Position numbers and translations under genes: made by a program
NCBI GenBank assembly: GCA_963422595.1
Contig: OY730298.1
Location: forward strand, 992,001 to 1,056,000
Source: G963422595 sp963422595
GTDB taxonomy: Bacteria > Pseudomonadota > Gammaproteobacteria > UBA4575
DNA length: 64,000 nucleotides
Direction: 5' to 3'
Notes under the pieces: generated by a model
Databases searched by the model: none
What the model was told of the DNA's origin: nothing
Seen by the model: only the letters and a program-made list of their open reading frames with translations
Shown here: in pieces, positions 45,318-54,269 of the stretch
How the letters are laid out: each line of letters starts with the position of its first letter
How positions within the stretch are numbered: the first letter of the stretch is position 1

Positions 45318-46695
45318 CACCCTATACGACAAAGTTTGGCAGGAGCATGTCGTGCATGAGCGCGACGATGGCATGACCTTACTATATATTGATCGGCATT
45401 TAGTGCATGAAGTGACGTCACCACAAGCCTTTGATGGCTTGCGTCTGGCGCATAGAAGGCTATGGCGCAAAGACTCTATACTCGCAACTGCGGACCACAA
45501 CGTGCCGACCACGCAGCGCAGCATCGGCATTACAGACCCTATTTCAAGAGTGCAGGTGGACACGCTGGAGCAAAACTGTAAAGACTTCTCACTGCTCCAG
45601 TTTCCAATGTCAGATATACGGCAGGGGATTGTGCACGTGATTGGCCCCGAACAAGGTGTTTCATTGCCCGGCATGACCATCGTGTGTGGTGATTCGCATA
45701 CTTCCACGCATGGTGCGTTAGGCGCATTGGCATTTGGAATTGGCACGTCGGAAGTTGAGCACGTGCTGGCGACGCAATGTTTACTGGCAAAAAAGTCGAA
45801 AAATATGTCGATTCAAATCGCCGGGAACTTATCTCCGGGGGTTACGTCAAAAGACATTATTTTGGCAATTATCGGCAAGTTAGGCACGGCTGGCGCCACC
45901 GGGTATGCCGTCGAATATGCGGGCAGCGCGATGCGTTCACTTTCAATTGAGGCGCGGATGACGATGTGTAATATGTCAATTGAGGCTGGCGCCCGCGCTG
46001 GCATAATGGCGGTGGATGATGCCACCATCGAGTACATTGCCAGGCGGCCGTTTGCGCCCACTGGCGTTTTATGGGAACAAGCTGTTTCAGACTGGCGTAC
46101 TTTACACTCCGATGCAGACGCGCAGTTTGATACCACCGTGAACCTGGACGCTAACACCCTGCCGCCACAAGTAACCTGGGGCACCTCCCCCGAGATGGTG
46201 GTGGATATTGACGGTGTGGTGCCTATGGACAACGACTCTAACCAGCGGCACGCCTTGGAATATATGGGTTTGCAACCGGGAATGCCGATTGAGCGCATCT
46301 ACCCCGACAAGGTGTTTATTGGTTCATGCACCAATTCCCGCATTGAAGATTTACGTGAGGCAGCGAGCGTAATTCAAGGTCGCAGGCTGGCCGCCAACAT
46401 TAAATTGGCCTTGGTAGTGCCAGGTTCCGGTTTGGTTAAGCTACAGGCAGAGCAGGAAGGTCTGGACAAAATTTTTAAGGTAGCCGGTTTTGAATGGCGT
46501 GAGCCTGGTTGCTCGATGTGTTTAGGCATGAACGCCGATCAACTGGAGGCAGGTGAGCGTTGTGCGTCGACCTCAAATCGAAATTTTGAAGGTCGCCAGG
46601 GCAAGGGCGGGCGCACCCACCTGGTGAGTCCGGTGATGGCCGCGGCCGCGGCCGTACATGGACACTTTGTAGACGTTAGAAAACACTTACAATGA
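45307..46695 (+). CDS. leuC: 3-isopropylmalate dehydratase large subunit
   Basis: With LeuD isomerises 2- to 3-isopropylmalate using a 4Fe-4S cluster. 462 residues. It begins TLYDKVWQEHVVHERDDG, with IDRHLVHEVTSPQAFDGL, GDSHTSTHGALGALAFGIG, the cluster cysteines in GSCTNSRIEDLR and CSMCLGMN, and SNRNFEGRQGKGGRTHLVSP. It starts with GTG. Its stop overlaps the leuD start in ATGA, so translation is likely coupled. Confidence 0.96.
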   Translation: MEANTLYDKVWQEHVVHERDDGMTLLYIDRHLVHEVTSPQAFDGLRLAHRRLWRKDSILATADHNVPTTQRSIGITDPISRVQVDTLEQNCKDFSLLQFPMSDIRQGIVHVIGPEQGVSLPGMTIVCGDSHTSTHGALGALAFGIGTSEVEHVLATQCLLAKKSKNMSIQIAGNLSPGVTSKDIILAIIGKLGTAGATGYAVEYAGSAMRSLSIEARMTMCNMSIEAGARAGIMAVDDATIEYIARRPFAPTGVLWEQAVSDWRTLHSDADAQFDTTVNLDANTLPPQVTWGTSPEMVVDIDGVVPMDNDSNQRHALEYMGLQPGMPIERIYPDKVFIGSCTNSRIEDLREAASVIQGRRLAANIKLALVVPGSGLVKLQAEQEGLDKIFKVAGFEWREPGCSMCLGMNADQLEAGERCASTSNRNFEGRQGKGGRTHLVSPVMAAAAAVHGHFVDVRKHLQ

Positions 46696-47345
46696 AATCA
46701 TTCAGCAAAATTAAAGCCACTTTACTGCCACTTGACCGCAATAACGTGGATACCGACGCGATCATTCCTCAACAATACTTAAAATCGGTGAAACGCACCG
46801 GTTTTGGTGTCAATTTATTTGATAACTGGCGCTATCTTGATGCCGGCATACTAGGGCAGGATCACCGTCGGCGGCGTTTAAATCCACATTTTGTGTTGAA
46901 CAAAGTGTCACATCAGGACGCAAAAATTTTATTATCACGGGATAACTTTGGTTGTGGTTCTTCGCGTGAGCATGCGGTATGGTCGATTTTAGACTATGGC
47001 TTCGAGGTAGTAATTGCCTCGGGTTTTGCCGACATATTTTGTAGCAATAGCTATAAAAATGGCTTGTTACTGGCCGCGCTTGGTGCGGAAGATGTGGATT
47101 ATTTATTCCGACAGGTGGCAACGGATGCGGCGTTTACATGTACCGTAGACTTAACCACGCAGACAATTACAGACCAGACAGGCACTGTATTTACGTTTGA
47201 GATCGATGCATTTAGTAAATATTGTTTACTGAATGGCCTTGATGAAATCGATCTGACGCTGCGGCATGCAGACAAAATTAAAGCCTATGAAGCAAACTTA
47301 AGAGAGACCAGGCCCTGGCTATTTGACACACTGACTTCCTGTTGA
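46692..47345 (+). CDS. leuD: 3-isopropylmalate dehydratase small subunit
   Basis: Swivel-domain partner of LeuC. 217 residues, with LDRNNVDTDAIIPQQYLK near the N-terminus, LLSRDNFGCGSSREHAVWSI and FADIFCSNSYKNGLL. Motifs and length are typical. The start overlaps leuC by four bases (ATGA) and its stop overlaps the leuB start by one base. Confidence 0.96.
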   Translation: MKSFSKIKATLLPLDRNNVDTDAIIPQQYLKSVKRTGFGVNLFDNWRYLDAGILGQDHRRRRLNPHFVLNKVSHQDAKILLSRDNFGCGSSREHAVWSILDYGFEVVIASGFADIFCSNSYKNGLLLAALGAEDVDYLFRQVATDAAFTCTVDLTTQTITDQTGTVFTFEIDAFSKYCLLNGLDEIDLTLRHADKIKAYEANLRETRPWLFDTLTSC

Positions 47346-48427
47346 TGTACAAAGTTTTATTATTACCCGGTGACGGCATCGGGCCCGAAATTATCGCGCA
47401 GGCGAAAAAAGTACTCCTGTACCTGATAAATGAGCATGGGCTGAAACTTGAGCTTGAACAGGCGGCTATTGGCGGGTATGCCTGCGATCGATATAAAAAC
47501 CCATTACCGGAAGCAACGTTACGGCTGGCTCAATCCGCAGATGCGATCATACTGGGTGCCGTAGGCGGACCTGAATATGATACAGTTGAGCGGGATTTAC
47601 GCCCTGAAAAGGGCTTACTTCGGTTGCGAGCCGAACTTGATCTGTTTGCTAATCTACGGCCGGCTATCCTGTACAAGCCATTGGCAGTAACGTCTTCGTT
47701 GAAACCAGAAGTAATAACAGGTTTGGACCTTATGATAGTGCGCGAATTGACCGGCGGCATCTACTTTGGAGAGCCTCGTGGGATACGCACCCTGGAGGAT
47801 GGCAGTCATCAGGGATTTAACACCCTGGTATATAACGAAAACGAAATTGCCCGCATCGCGCGGGTGGCATTTCGAATTGCGCAACACCGGGGCCACAAAC
47901 TTTGTTCCGTTGATAAAGCCAACGTCCTGGAAGTTTCGGAATTGTGGCGTGACGTGGTAACCACAGTGCATCAGGAATATTCGGATGTTTCATTGAGCCA
48001 TATGTACGTTGATAATGCGGTTATGCAGCTGGTGAAAGCACCAAAGCAATTTGACGTGCTGTTAACAGACAATATGTTTGGCGATATTCTCTCCGATGCC
48101 GCGGCCATGTTAACCGGCTCTATCGGGATGTTACCCTCAGCCTCTTTCAATAGTGAAGATCGAGGTCTGTATGAACCAATTCATGGTTCGGCACCCGACC
48201 TCGCGGGTAACAACGTTGCCAATCCTTTAGCGACAATTTTATCAGTTGCCATGATGTTGCGTTATGGGTTGCATGCCACGCAACCTGCGGTTTTAGTGGA
48301 GCGGGCCGTGCAACGAGTCATTGATGCAGGTCTGCGCACCGCGGACATTTTGCACGCAAAGCAACCAGCGATTGGCACGCGCGAAATGGGTGATGCAGTA
48401 ATAGCCGCGCTGCGGAAATTACACTAA
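47345..48427 (+). CDS. leuB: 3-isopropylmalate dehydrogenase
   Basis: NAD-dependent oxidative decarboxylase of the leucine pathway. Start at ATG 47345 (MYKVLLLPGDGIGPEI) overlapping the leuD stop (TGATG). Motifs: AVGGPEYD, RPEKGLLRLR, VRELTGGIYFGEPRG, DKANVLEVSELWR, DVLLTDNMFGDILSDAAAML and EPIHGSAPDLAG. 360 residues. leuA is not in the window. Confidence 0.96.
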   Translation: MYKVLLLPGDGIGPEIIAQAKKVLLYLINEHGLKLELEQAAIGGYACDRYKNPLPEATLRLAQSADAIILGAVGGPEYDTVERDLRPEKGLLRLRAELDLFANLRPAILYKPLAVTSSLKPEVITGLDLMIVRELTGGIYFGEPRGIRTLEDGSHQGFNTLVYNENEIARIARVAFRIAQHRGHKLCSVDKANVLEVSELWRDVVTTVHQEYSDVSLSHMYVDNAVMQLVKAPKQFDVLLTDNMFGDILSDAAAMLTGSIGMLPSASFNSEDRGLYEPIHGSAPDLAGNNVANPLATILSVAMMLRYGLHATQPAVLVERAVQRVIDAGLRTADILHAKQPAIGTREMGDAVIAALRKLH

Positions 48428-48455
48428 TTAACCAGCAAAAATCACAGAACCTCAA

Positions 48456-49475
48456 ATGCAAAAATATGACGTTGTAGTCGTTGGTGCTACTGGCGCGGTC
48501 GGCGAGCAGATGCTGGCTATCCTCGCGCAAAGAAAATTTCCTGTAAACAATATATACGCCGTAGCCAGTTCACGCTCGGTGGGAAGGCAAGTGCGTTGCG
48601 GTGACGCGCAACTGGAAATACAGGACTTGGCTAAATTTGATTTTTCAAAAGCTCAAATTGGATTATTTTCGCCGGGCGCGAGTATTTCTAAAGAATTTGC
48701 GCCCAAGGCGGCCGCGCAAGGATGTGTGGTAGTAGACAACACCTCACAGTTTCGTTATGTAGACGATATCCCGTTGGTAGTGCCCGAGGTTAACCCCCAT
48801 CAAATTGCAAACTACAAGACGCATGGAATCATCGCCAATCCTAATTGCTCTACTATCCAAATGGTAGTTGCCTTAAAGCCGTTACAGGACGCCGTAGGCA
48901 TCGAACGTATCAATGTGGCGACCTATCAGGCGGTATCTGGCACCGGCAAAGAAGCTATTTATGAACTGGATCAACAGAGCCGCGATATAGCCAATGGTAA
49001 ACCCATCAAGTGCCACGTCTATCCGCAACAGATTGCGTTTAATGCGTTGCCGCACATAGACGTATTTATGGATAATGGGTATACCAAAGAAGAAATGAAA
49101 CTGGTGTGGGAAACTCAAAAAATCATGGAGGACGATGCCATTTTGGTGAACCCCACTACAGTGCGCATCCCGGTCAAATATGGCCATTCCGAAGCGGTGC
49201 ACGTAGAACTTAAAGCGCCATTAACAGCTTCGCGGGCCAGGCAGCTGCTGGCGGCTGCGCCAGGCGTTCAGGTGGTGGATGAGCGGGAAGATGGTGGTTA
49301 TCCGACTGCCGTAACGGATGGAGAAGGTAACGATGCGGTTTATGTAGGGCGTATCCGCGAAGACGTTTCACATCCGCGTGGGCTGAATATGTGGGTAGTG
49401 AGCGATAACTTAAGGAAAGGGGCAGCCCTGAACAGTATTCAAATAGCTGAAATTTTAATAAAAAACCATATTTAA
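48456..49475 (+). CDS. asd: Aspartate-semialdehyde dehydrogenase
   Basis: Makes aspartate semialdehyde for lysine, diaminopimelate, threonine and methionine. 339 residues. NADP-binding start VVVGATGAVGEQML; active-site cysteine in IIANPNCSTIQMVVAL; substrate binding at YQAVSGTGKEAIYEL and RIPVKYGHSEAVHVEL. It follows leuB closely, a common gammaproteobacterial order. In many relatives fimV lies between asd and truA; here only 269 noncoding bases do. Confidence 0.95.
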   Translation: MQKYDVVVVGATGAVGEQMLAILAQRKFPVNNIYAVASSRSVGRQVRCGDAQLEIQDLAKFDFSKAQIGLFSPGASISKEFAPKAAAQGCVVVDNTSQFRYVDDIPLVVPEVNPHQIANYKTHGIIANPNCSTIQMVVALKPLQDAVGIERINVATYQAVSGTGKEAIYELDQQSRDIANGKPIKCHVYPQQIAFNALPHIDVFMDNGYTKEEMKLVWETQKIMEDDAILVNPTTVRIPVKYGHSEAVHVELKAPLTASRARQLLAAAPGVQVVDEREDGGYPTAVTDGEGNDAVYVGRIREDVSHPRGLNMWVVSDNLRKGAALNSIQIAEILIKNHI

Positions 49476-49685
49476 TCCGGGCACTAATATGCACCGGGAT
49501 AACATGCCGTCAACATAACAGCTAAGTGCTTCCCCCGTCAGAATCCCGCAATCGTTAGCCCTATGTGCACGTTTTGAACGACGCGTCGCCGCAGCCGGAA
49601 GGCACCAAATTCGTTACTCATAAGTGACTTGCCCCGGTTAACGTGGTGAACCCCGCATTTTTCTGCATACGCATGATAGGTTAGG

Positions 49686-49716
49686 CTTAAACCCGGTTTG
49701 GGTAAGTATTTTTTGT
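49686..49716 (+). terminator. Probable rho-independent terminator before truA
   Basis: A stem of CTTA(aa)CCC and GGGTAAG around the loop GGTTT (49686-49706) is followed by TATTTTTTG. It lies at the end of the asd-truA spacer, 28 bases before the truA ATG. It likely ends leaders or read-through from asd. The rest of the 49476-49744 spacer shows no gene, repeat or fimV fragment I can recognise. Confidence 0.45.
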
Positions 49717-49744
49717 TCCGCGAACGTTAAAAAAACATCAAACT

Positions 49745-50527
49745 ATGCGTATAGCACTTGGAATTGAATATAACGGCAGTCAGTTCTGTGGCTGGCAACG
49801 ACAAGCCCATGCGAATTCAGTCCAACAGAGCATCGAAGGGGCGATCTCAAAAGTAGCGAGTAGCAAGGTTCGTGTATATGCCGCAGGCCGTACCGATAGC
49901 GGTGTGCATGCTACTGAACAGATAGTTCATTTTGATAGCCGTGTTGAACGGGATACCAGGGCATGGGTTATGGGTGTTAATACATATTTACCCGACTCGA
50001 TTTCCGTGTTATGGGCACAGCTGGTAAATCAGGATTTTCACGCGCGATTTTCCGCAATATCCCGACGCTACCGCTACGTCATTTTTAATCGTCCTGTGCG
50101 TCCAGCCTTGTTAGCCAGGCGAGTTGCCTGGGTGTTTCAATCGCTTGATAATGCACCTATGCAGGAAGCTGCACGTCACTTGCAGGGCACCCATGATTTT
50201 GCATCCTATCGGGCCTTGGCCTGTCAGGCGAAAAGTCCCGTAAAAACCGTGCATGAAATTAGTGTTAAACGGCAGGGTGAATTTATTTTTATTGATATCC
50301 ATGCAGATGGTTTTCTGCACCACATGGTCAGAAATATCGCTGGCGTACTTATTGCGATTGGTCAAGGTGAGCAAGATGTAAATTGGTCACAAACGGTGTT
50401 GCAGCACCGTAATCGTGCCGCGGGTGGGGTAACTGCTCAAGCAGCGGGCTTATATCTGGTAAAAGTGAAGTATGATGACGACTATAGACTCAGTCCGGTA
50501 ATACGTTGGCCAGCTTTTGCTTGCTAA
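49745..50527 (+). CDS. truA: tRNA pseudouridine(38-40) synthase TruA
   Basis: Modifies positions 38-40 of the anticodon arm. 260 residues. It begins RIALGIEYNGSQFCGWQRQ, with the catalytic aspartate in YAAGRTDSGVHATEQIVHFD, RRYRYVIFNRPVRP, and FLHHMVRNIAGVLIAIGQGE. It heads the truA-trpF cluster as in Pseudomonas. Confidence 0.95.
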   Translation: MRIALGIEYNGSQFCGWQRQAHANSVQQSIEGAISKVASSKVRVYAAGRTDSGVHATEQIVHFDSRVERDTRAWVMGVNTYLPDSISVLWAQLVNQDFHARFSAISRRYRYVIFNRPVRPALLARRVAWVFQSLDNAPMQEAARHLQGTHDFASYRALACQAKSPVKTVHEISVKRQGEFIFIDIHADGFLHHMVRNIAGVLIAIGQGEQDVNWSQTVLQHRNRAAGGVTAQAAGLYLVKVKYDDDYRLSPVIRWPAFAC

Positions 50528-50668
50528 AAGAGTTTAATTTATCCTGATATGGCGTTAAAAAATGTTGCAGAGTACTCATTTTCTTAGTATTTCCCCTCGC
50601 TTCACTTGTAGCACCAGGGCTTCCATACGCTTTACAGCGGGATATACATAAAAAATAGTTAAAAGATT

Positions 50669-51286
50669 ATGCGCACCCGTATTAAATTTTGTGGTATGAC
50701 ACAACTTAAAAGTGTACGACATGCCATTGATTTGGGTATTGATGCCTTGGGATTCGTGTTTGTCAACCAAAGCCCTCGTAACGTAACCATAGAACGCGCA
50801 CAAAAACTCGTAGACAATATTCCACCATTTGTTATGAAAGTAGGTTTGTTTATGAATGCAGAAGTCGTTGATATTCAAGACGTGCTAAACGGCCTGAAAT
50901 TAAATTTGCTGCAATTTCATGGTGAAGAAAATGAAGCATTCTGTAAGCAATTCAACGTGCCATATCTAAAGGCAATTCCTATGGGAAATACCCTGTCTGT
51001 AGCAGGCTTTTGTTTGGATTTTCCATCTGCGGCAGGCTTTGTGCTGGATAGCCATACTACCGGGCAAATGGGCGGCAGCGGAGAGAAATTTGCCTGGAAT
51101 AAAATTCCCGGGGACATTCACAGGCCGATAGTTCTTGCTGGGGGGTTGACGCCGGATAACGTAGTCGAGGCAGTGCGCGCAGTGCGTCCTTATGCAGTGG
51201 ACGTAAGCAGTGGTATTGAAGCTAGTGAAGGCGTTAAAGACTTAGCTAAAATGGAGCACTTTGTTAAGGAAGTTAAACGTGCCTGA
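50669..51286 (+). CDS. trpF: Phosphoribosylanthranilate isomerase TrpF
   Basis: Third step from anthranilate toward tryptophan. 205-residue TIM barrel. It begins RTRIKFCGMTQLKSVRHAI (catalytic Cys in KFCG), with LGFVFVNQSPRNVT, LLQFHGEE, VLDSHTTGQMGGSGEKFAW (catalytic Asp) and VLAGGLTPDNV, then VDVSSGIE. Monofunctional, not fused to TrpC. trpB starts within its last codons. Confidence 0.95.
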   Translation: MRTRIKFCGMTQLKSVRHAIDLGIDALGFVFVNQSPRNVTIERAQKLVDNIPPFVMKVGLFMNAEVVDIQDVLNGLKLNLLQFHGEENEAFCKQFNVPYLKAIPMGNTLSVAGFCLDFPSAAGFVLDSHTTGQMGGSGEKFAWNKIPGDIHRPIVLAGGLTPDNVVEAVRAVRPYAVDVSSGIEASEGVKDLAKMEHFVKEVKRA

Positions 51287-52514
51287 GACCGCCTCTCAAA
51301 TCTCAACTCAACTAGTCTCCTTTGGGCAGGCTCCCGACGAACGTGGAATGTTTGGCGAATATGGCGGCTGCTACGTGGCGGAAACTTTAATTGAACCTCT
51401 TGCCCGGCTTAAAACAGCTTATTGGAGATATAAAAACGATGCAGAATTTCTTGCCGAACTTGATGTCGATCTGACTCATTACGTAGGCAGGCCAAGTCCG
51501 ATTTATCACGCGCAGAATTTGAGTCAAAGATACGCGGGTGCGCAGATTTTCTTAAAGCGTGAAGATCTCAATCACACCGGCGCGCACAAAATCAACAATA
51601 CTGTTGGACAGGCGTTACTCGCAAAACGTATGGGCAAGACTCGCATTATTGCGGAGACCGGTGCCGGGCAGCATGGTGTCGCAAGCGCCACGGTGGCCGC
51701 GCGTTTGGGTTTGGAATGTGTTGTTTATATGGGTGCAGAAGATATACGCCGTCAGGCCCCAAACGTTTACCGCATGCGTCTTTTAGGTGCAGAAGTTATA
51801 CCCGTGACCTCAGGGTCCAAGACCTTAAAAGATGCGCTTAATGAAGCCTTGCGGGATTGGGTGACCAACGTTGATACAACGTTTTATATCATTGGTAGCG
51901 TAGCGGGCCCTCATCCTTATCCTTTACTGGTGCGGGATTTTCAATCGATTATTGGTCGTGAAGCAAAACGGCAGTTGTCTGATATGGTCGGGAGTTTGCC
52001 GGATGCGTTAGTGGCATGTGTAGGGGGAGGTTCTAATGCAATAGGTTTATTTTATCCATTTTTAGATGATAAAGCCGTAAAGATGTATGGAATTGAAGCC
52101 GCCGGACTGGGCATTGCATCGAATCAACACGCGGCGCCGCTTAATGCGGGTCGTGCTGGCGTGTTACATGGCACTCGTACTTATTTAATGGAAGATGAAA
52201 ATGGACAAATACTGCCGACCCATTCAATTTCCGCGGGTCTGGATTATCCTGGCGTAGGCCCGGAGCATGCCTGGCTAAAGGATATTGGCAGGGTGTACTA
52301 CGACTCTGTTACAGATGAAGCAGCTTTGGCTGCATTTCATGAGTTAACCCGGGTTGAAGGTATCATCCCCGCGCTGGAAAGCAGTCACGCAGTGGCATAT
52401 GCGTGTAAACTGGCTGCCAAAATGTCGTGCGAACAAAAAATCATAGTTAATTTATCTGGTCGCGGTGACAAAGATATCAATACCGTTGCCAATATCGAAG
52501 GCATTGATATATGA
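51279..52514 (+). CDS. trpB: Tryptophan synthase beta chain
   Basis: PLP enzyme joining indole and serine. The start GTG 51279 overlaps the trpF stop (GTGCCTGA); an upstream TTG at 51261 is in frame but deeper in trpF. Motifs: RGMFGEYGGCYVAETL, LKREDLNHTGAHKINN (PLP lysine), ETGAGQHGVASATVAA, ACVGGGSNAIGLFYPF and GRGDKDINTVA. About 411 residues. Its stop overlaps the trpA start in ATGA. Confidence 0.96.
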   Translation: MPETASQISTQLVSFGQAPDERGMFGEYGGCYVAETLIEPLARLKTAYWRYKNDAEFLAELDVDLTHYVGRPSPIYHAQNLSQRYAGAQIFLKREDLNHTGAHKINNTVGQALLAKRMGKTRIIAETGAGQHGVASATVAARLGLECVVYMGAEDIRRQAPNVYRMRLLGAEVIPVTSGSKTLKDALNEALRDWVTNVDTTFYIIGSVAGPHPYPLLVRDFQSIIGREAKRQLSDMVGSLPDALVACVGGGSNAIGLFYPFLDDKAVKMYGIEAAGLGIASNQHAAPLNAGRAGVLHGTRTYLMEDENGQILPTHSISAGLDYPGVGPEHAWLKDIGRVYYDSVTDEAALAAFHELTRVEGIIPALESSHAVAYACKLAAKMSCEQKIIVNLSGRGDKDINTVANIEGIDI

Positions 52515-53338
52515 GTCGAATTCGATGCTGTTTTAAGGCACTGGAAAAATCCGGACGTAAGGCCTTAATCCCTTACATCACTGCTGGCGATCCACGTCCT
52601 GATCACACTGTGGTATTAATGCACTTACTGGTTAAAGCGGGAGCAGACATCATAGAATTAGGCGTACCATTTTCGGATCCGATGGCCGACGGGCGCGTGA
52701 TTCAAACGGCTTGTGAGCGCGCCCTGGTGCATCATACAAGCCTGCGTCAGGTGTTAAGCATGGTAAGTGAATTTCGTAAGCGCGATAGTCATACGCCGGT
52801 AATCTTAATGGGCTATCAAAATCCAATTGAAGTCATGGGGACGACTCAGTTTGCGTGCGCCGCGAGTCAAAGCCAGGTTGATGGCGTGCTCACTGTAGAT
52901 CTGCCTTTTGAGCAAGCCGGAACCACGCTGGAAATTTATCGGCGACACGACATCGACTCTATCTTTCTGATTTCTCCGACGACCAATGCCACGCGAATTA
53001 AAAATATTTGTAACGAGTCTACGGGGTTTGTGTACTACGTAGCCTTAAAAGGTGTTACCGGGGCGGCTCATTTAGATATTACGGAAGTAAAAAATAAAGT
53101 TACGCAGATCAAACAAATATCGGCATTACCCGTTGGCGTAGGATTCGGAATCAAGGATGCAGAAAGCGCTAAAGCCGTTGCGTCTGTTGCTGACGCCGTA
53201 GTAGTAGGAAGCGCTTTAATACGTCGGATAGAAACCAATATATTAGATTATGAAGCCATGAATCGAAGTTTAGAATCTTTGCTAACCAGCATGCGCGAGG
53301 CTATGGATAGTGCTGCAATCAAACAAGAAGTTGCTTAA
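52511..53338 (+). CDS. trpA: Tryptophan synthase alpha chain
   Basis: Cleaves indole-3-glycerol phosphate and passes indole to TrpB. 275 residues. RKALIPYITAGDPRPDHT, the catalytic Glu in IIELGVPFSDPMADGRVIQ, GVLTVDLPFEQA (catalytic Asp), YYVALKGVTGA and PVGVGFGIKDAESAKAV. Four-base overlap with trpB. The trpFBA split from the rest of the trp genes is usual in Pseudomonas-like gammaproteobacteria. Confidence 0.96.
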   Translation: MSRIRCCFKALEKSGRKALIPYITAGDPRPDHTVVLMHLLVKAGADIIELGVPFSDPMADGRVIQTACERALVHHTSLRQVLSMVSEFRKRDSHTPVILMGYQNPIEVMGTTQFACAASQSQVDGVLTVDLPFEQAGTTLEIYRRHDIDSIFLISPTTNATRIKNICNESTGFVYYVALKGVTGAAHLDITEVKNKVTQIKQISALPVGVGFGIKDAESAKAVASVADAVVVGSALIRRIETNILDYEAMNRSLESLLTSMREAMDSAAIKQEVA

Positions 53339-53368
53339 CGTGCGATATCGGTGCACCTTTACACGTCT

Positions 53369-54220
53369 ATGAGTTGGCTAGAAAAGCTAATGCCTTCGCG
53401 TATACGCACTGAAGGTACCAGCAAGCGTAAAGTTCCTGAGGGCCTTTGGGACAAATGTTCTAACTGTGGTGCTGTTTTGTATCATTCTGATCTTGAGCGT
53501 AATTTACGAGTTTGTCCTAAATGCAACCACCATATGCGCATTGGCGCACGTGCTCGTTTGCAGTCATTTCTTGATGAAGGTCAGCAGGAAGAAATTGGTA
53601 AAAATTTGGAATCACATGATTATTTAAAGTTCAGAGACATTAAAAAATATAAAGACAGACTTAATGCGGCACGCAAACTAACGGGTGAAAAAGAAGCGCT
53701 GGTAGTTATCAAAGGAGAGTTGAAGCAAATACCCTTGGTGGCCACTGCCTTTGACTTTAATTTTATGGCCGGGACAATGGGGTCAGTTGTAGGAGAAAGA
53801 TTTTTATATGCGGCCAGGCGCGCCTTGAGTGATGAAATCCCATTAGTTTGTTTCTCAACGAGCGGAGGTGCACGTATGCAGGAAGCATTGATGTCCTTAT
53901 TTCAGATGAGTAAAACAAGTGCGGTGCTTGGGCGTATGCGTGAGCGGGGATTACCCTACGTTTCTATACTTACTGACCCCACAACGGGTGGCGTATCGGC
54001 GAGCTTAGCGATGCTTGGAGACGTGAATATCGCGGAACCCAGAGCACTAATCGGATTTGCAGGCCCAAGGGTGATTCAGCAAACGGTGGGGGAAACACTT
54101 CCTGAAGGGTTTCAACGTAGTGAATTTTTGCTTGAGCACGGGGCCTTGGATATGATTGTCGAACGCAAAAACATGCGTGACCAGGTGCACCAACTACTAT
54201 GTATATTGCTACACGTGTGA
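53369..54220 (+). CDS. accD: Acetyl-CoA carboxylase carboxyltransferase beta subunit
   Basis: Partner of AccA (11.7 kb). The start at ATG 53369 (MSWLEKLMPSRIRTEG) matches homologues; the frame extends upstream to a GTG at 53351. Zinc ribbon: CSNCGAVLYHSDLERNLRVC followed by PKC. The crotonase core has FMAGTMGSVVGERF, STSGGARMQEALMSLFQMSK, DPTTGGVSAS and GFAGPRVIQQTVGETLPEGF. The trpA-accD-folC order is conserved. Confidence 0.96.
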   Translation: MSWLEKLMPSRIRTEGTSKRKVPEGLWDKCSNCGAVLYHSDLERNLRVCPKCNHHMRIGARARLQSFLDEGQQEEIGKNLESHDYLKFRDIKKYKDRLNAARKLTGEKEALVVIKGELKQIPLVATAFDFNFMAGTMGSVVGERFLYAARRALSDEIPLVCFSTSGGARMQEALMSLFQMSKTSAVLGRMRERGLPYVSILTDPTTGGVSASLAMLGDVNIAEPRALIGFAGPRVIQQTVGETLPEGFQRSEFLLEHGALDMIVERKNMRDQVHQLLCILLHV

Positions 54221-54269
54221 ATATAGAGCTGCCACAAACAATTCCATTATATATTTATTCCGTACTACT

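Noticed and set aside
54156..54269. N-terminal extension of folC overlapping accD
   Set aside because: The extension has no homology to FolC, and the conserved start RFERLQDWL begins at about 54270.
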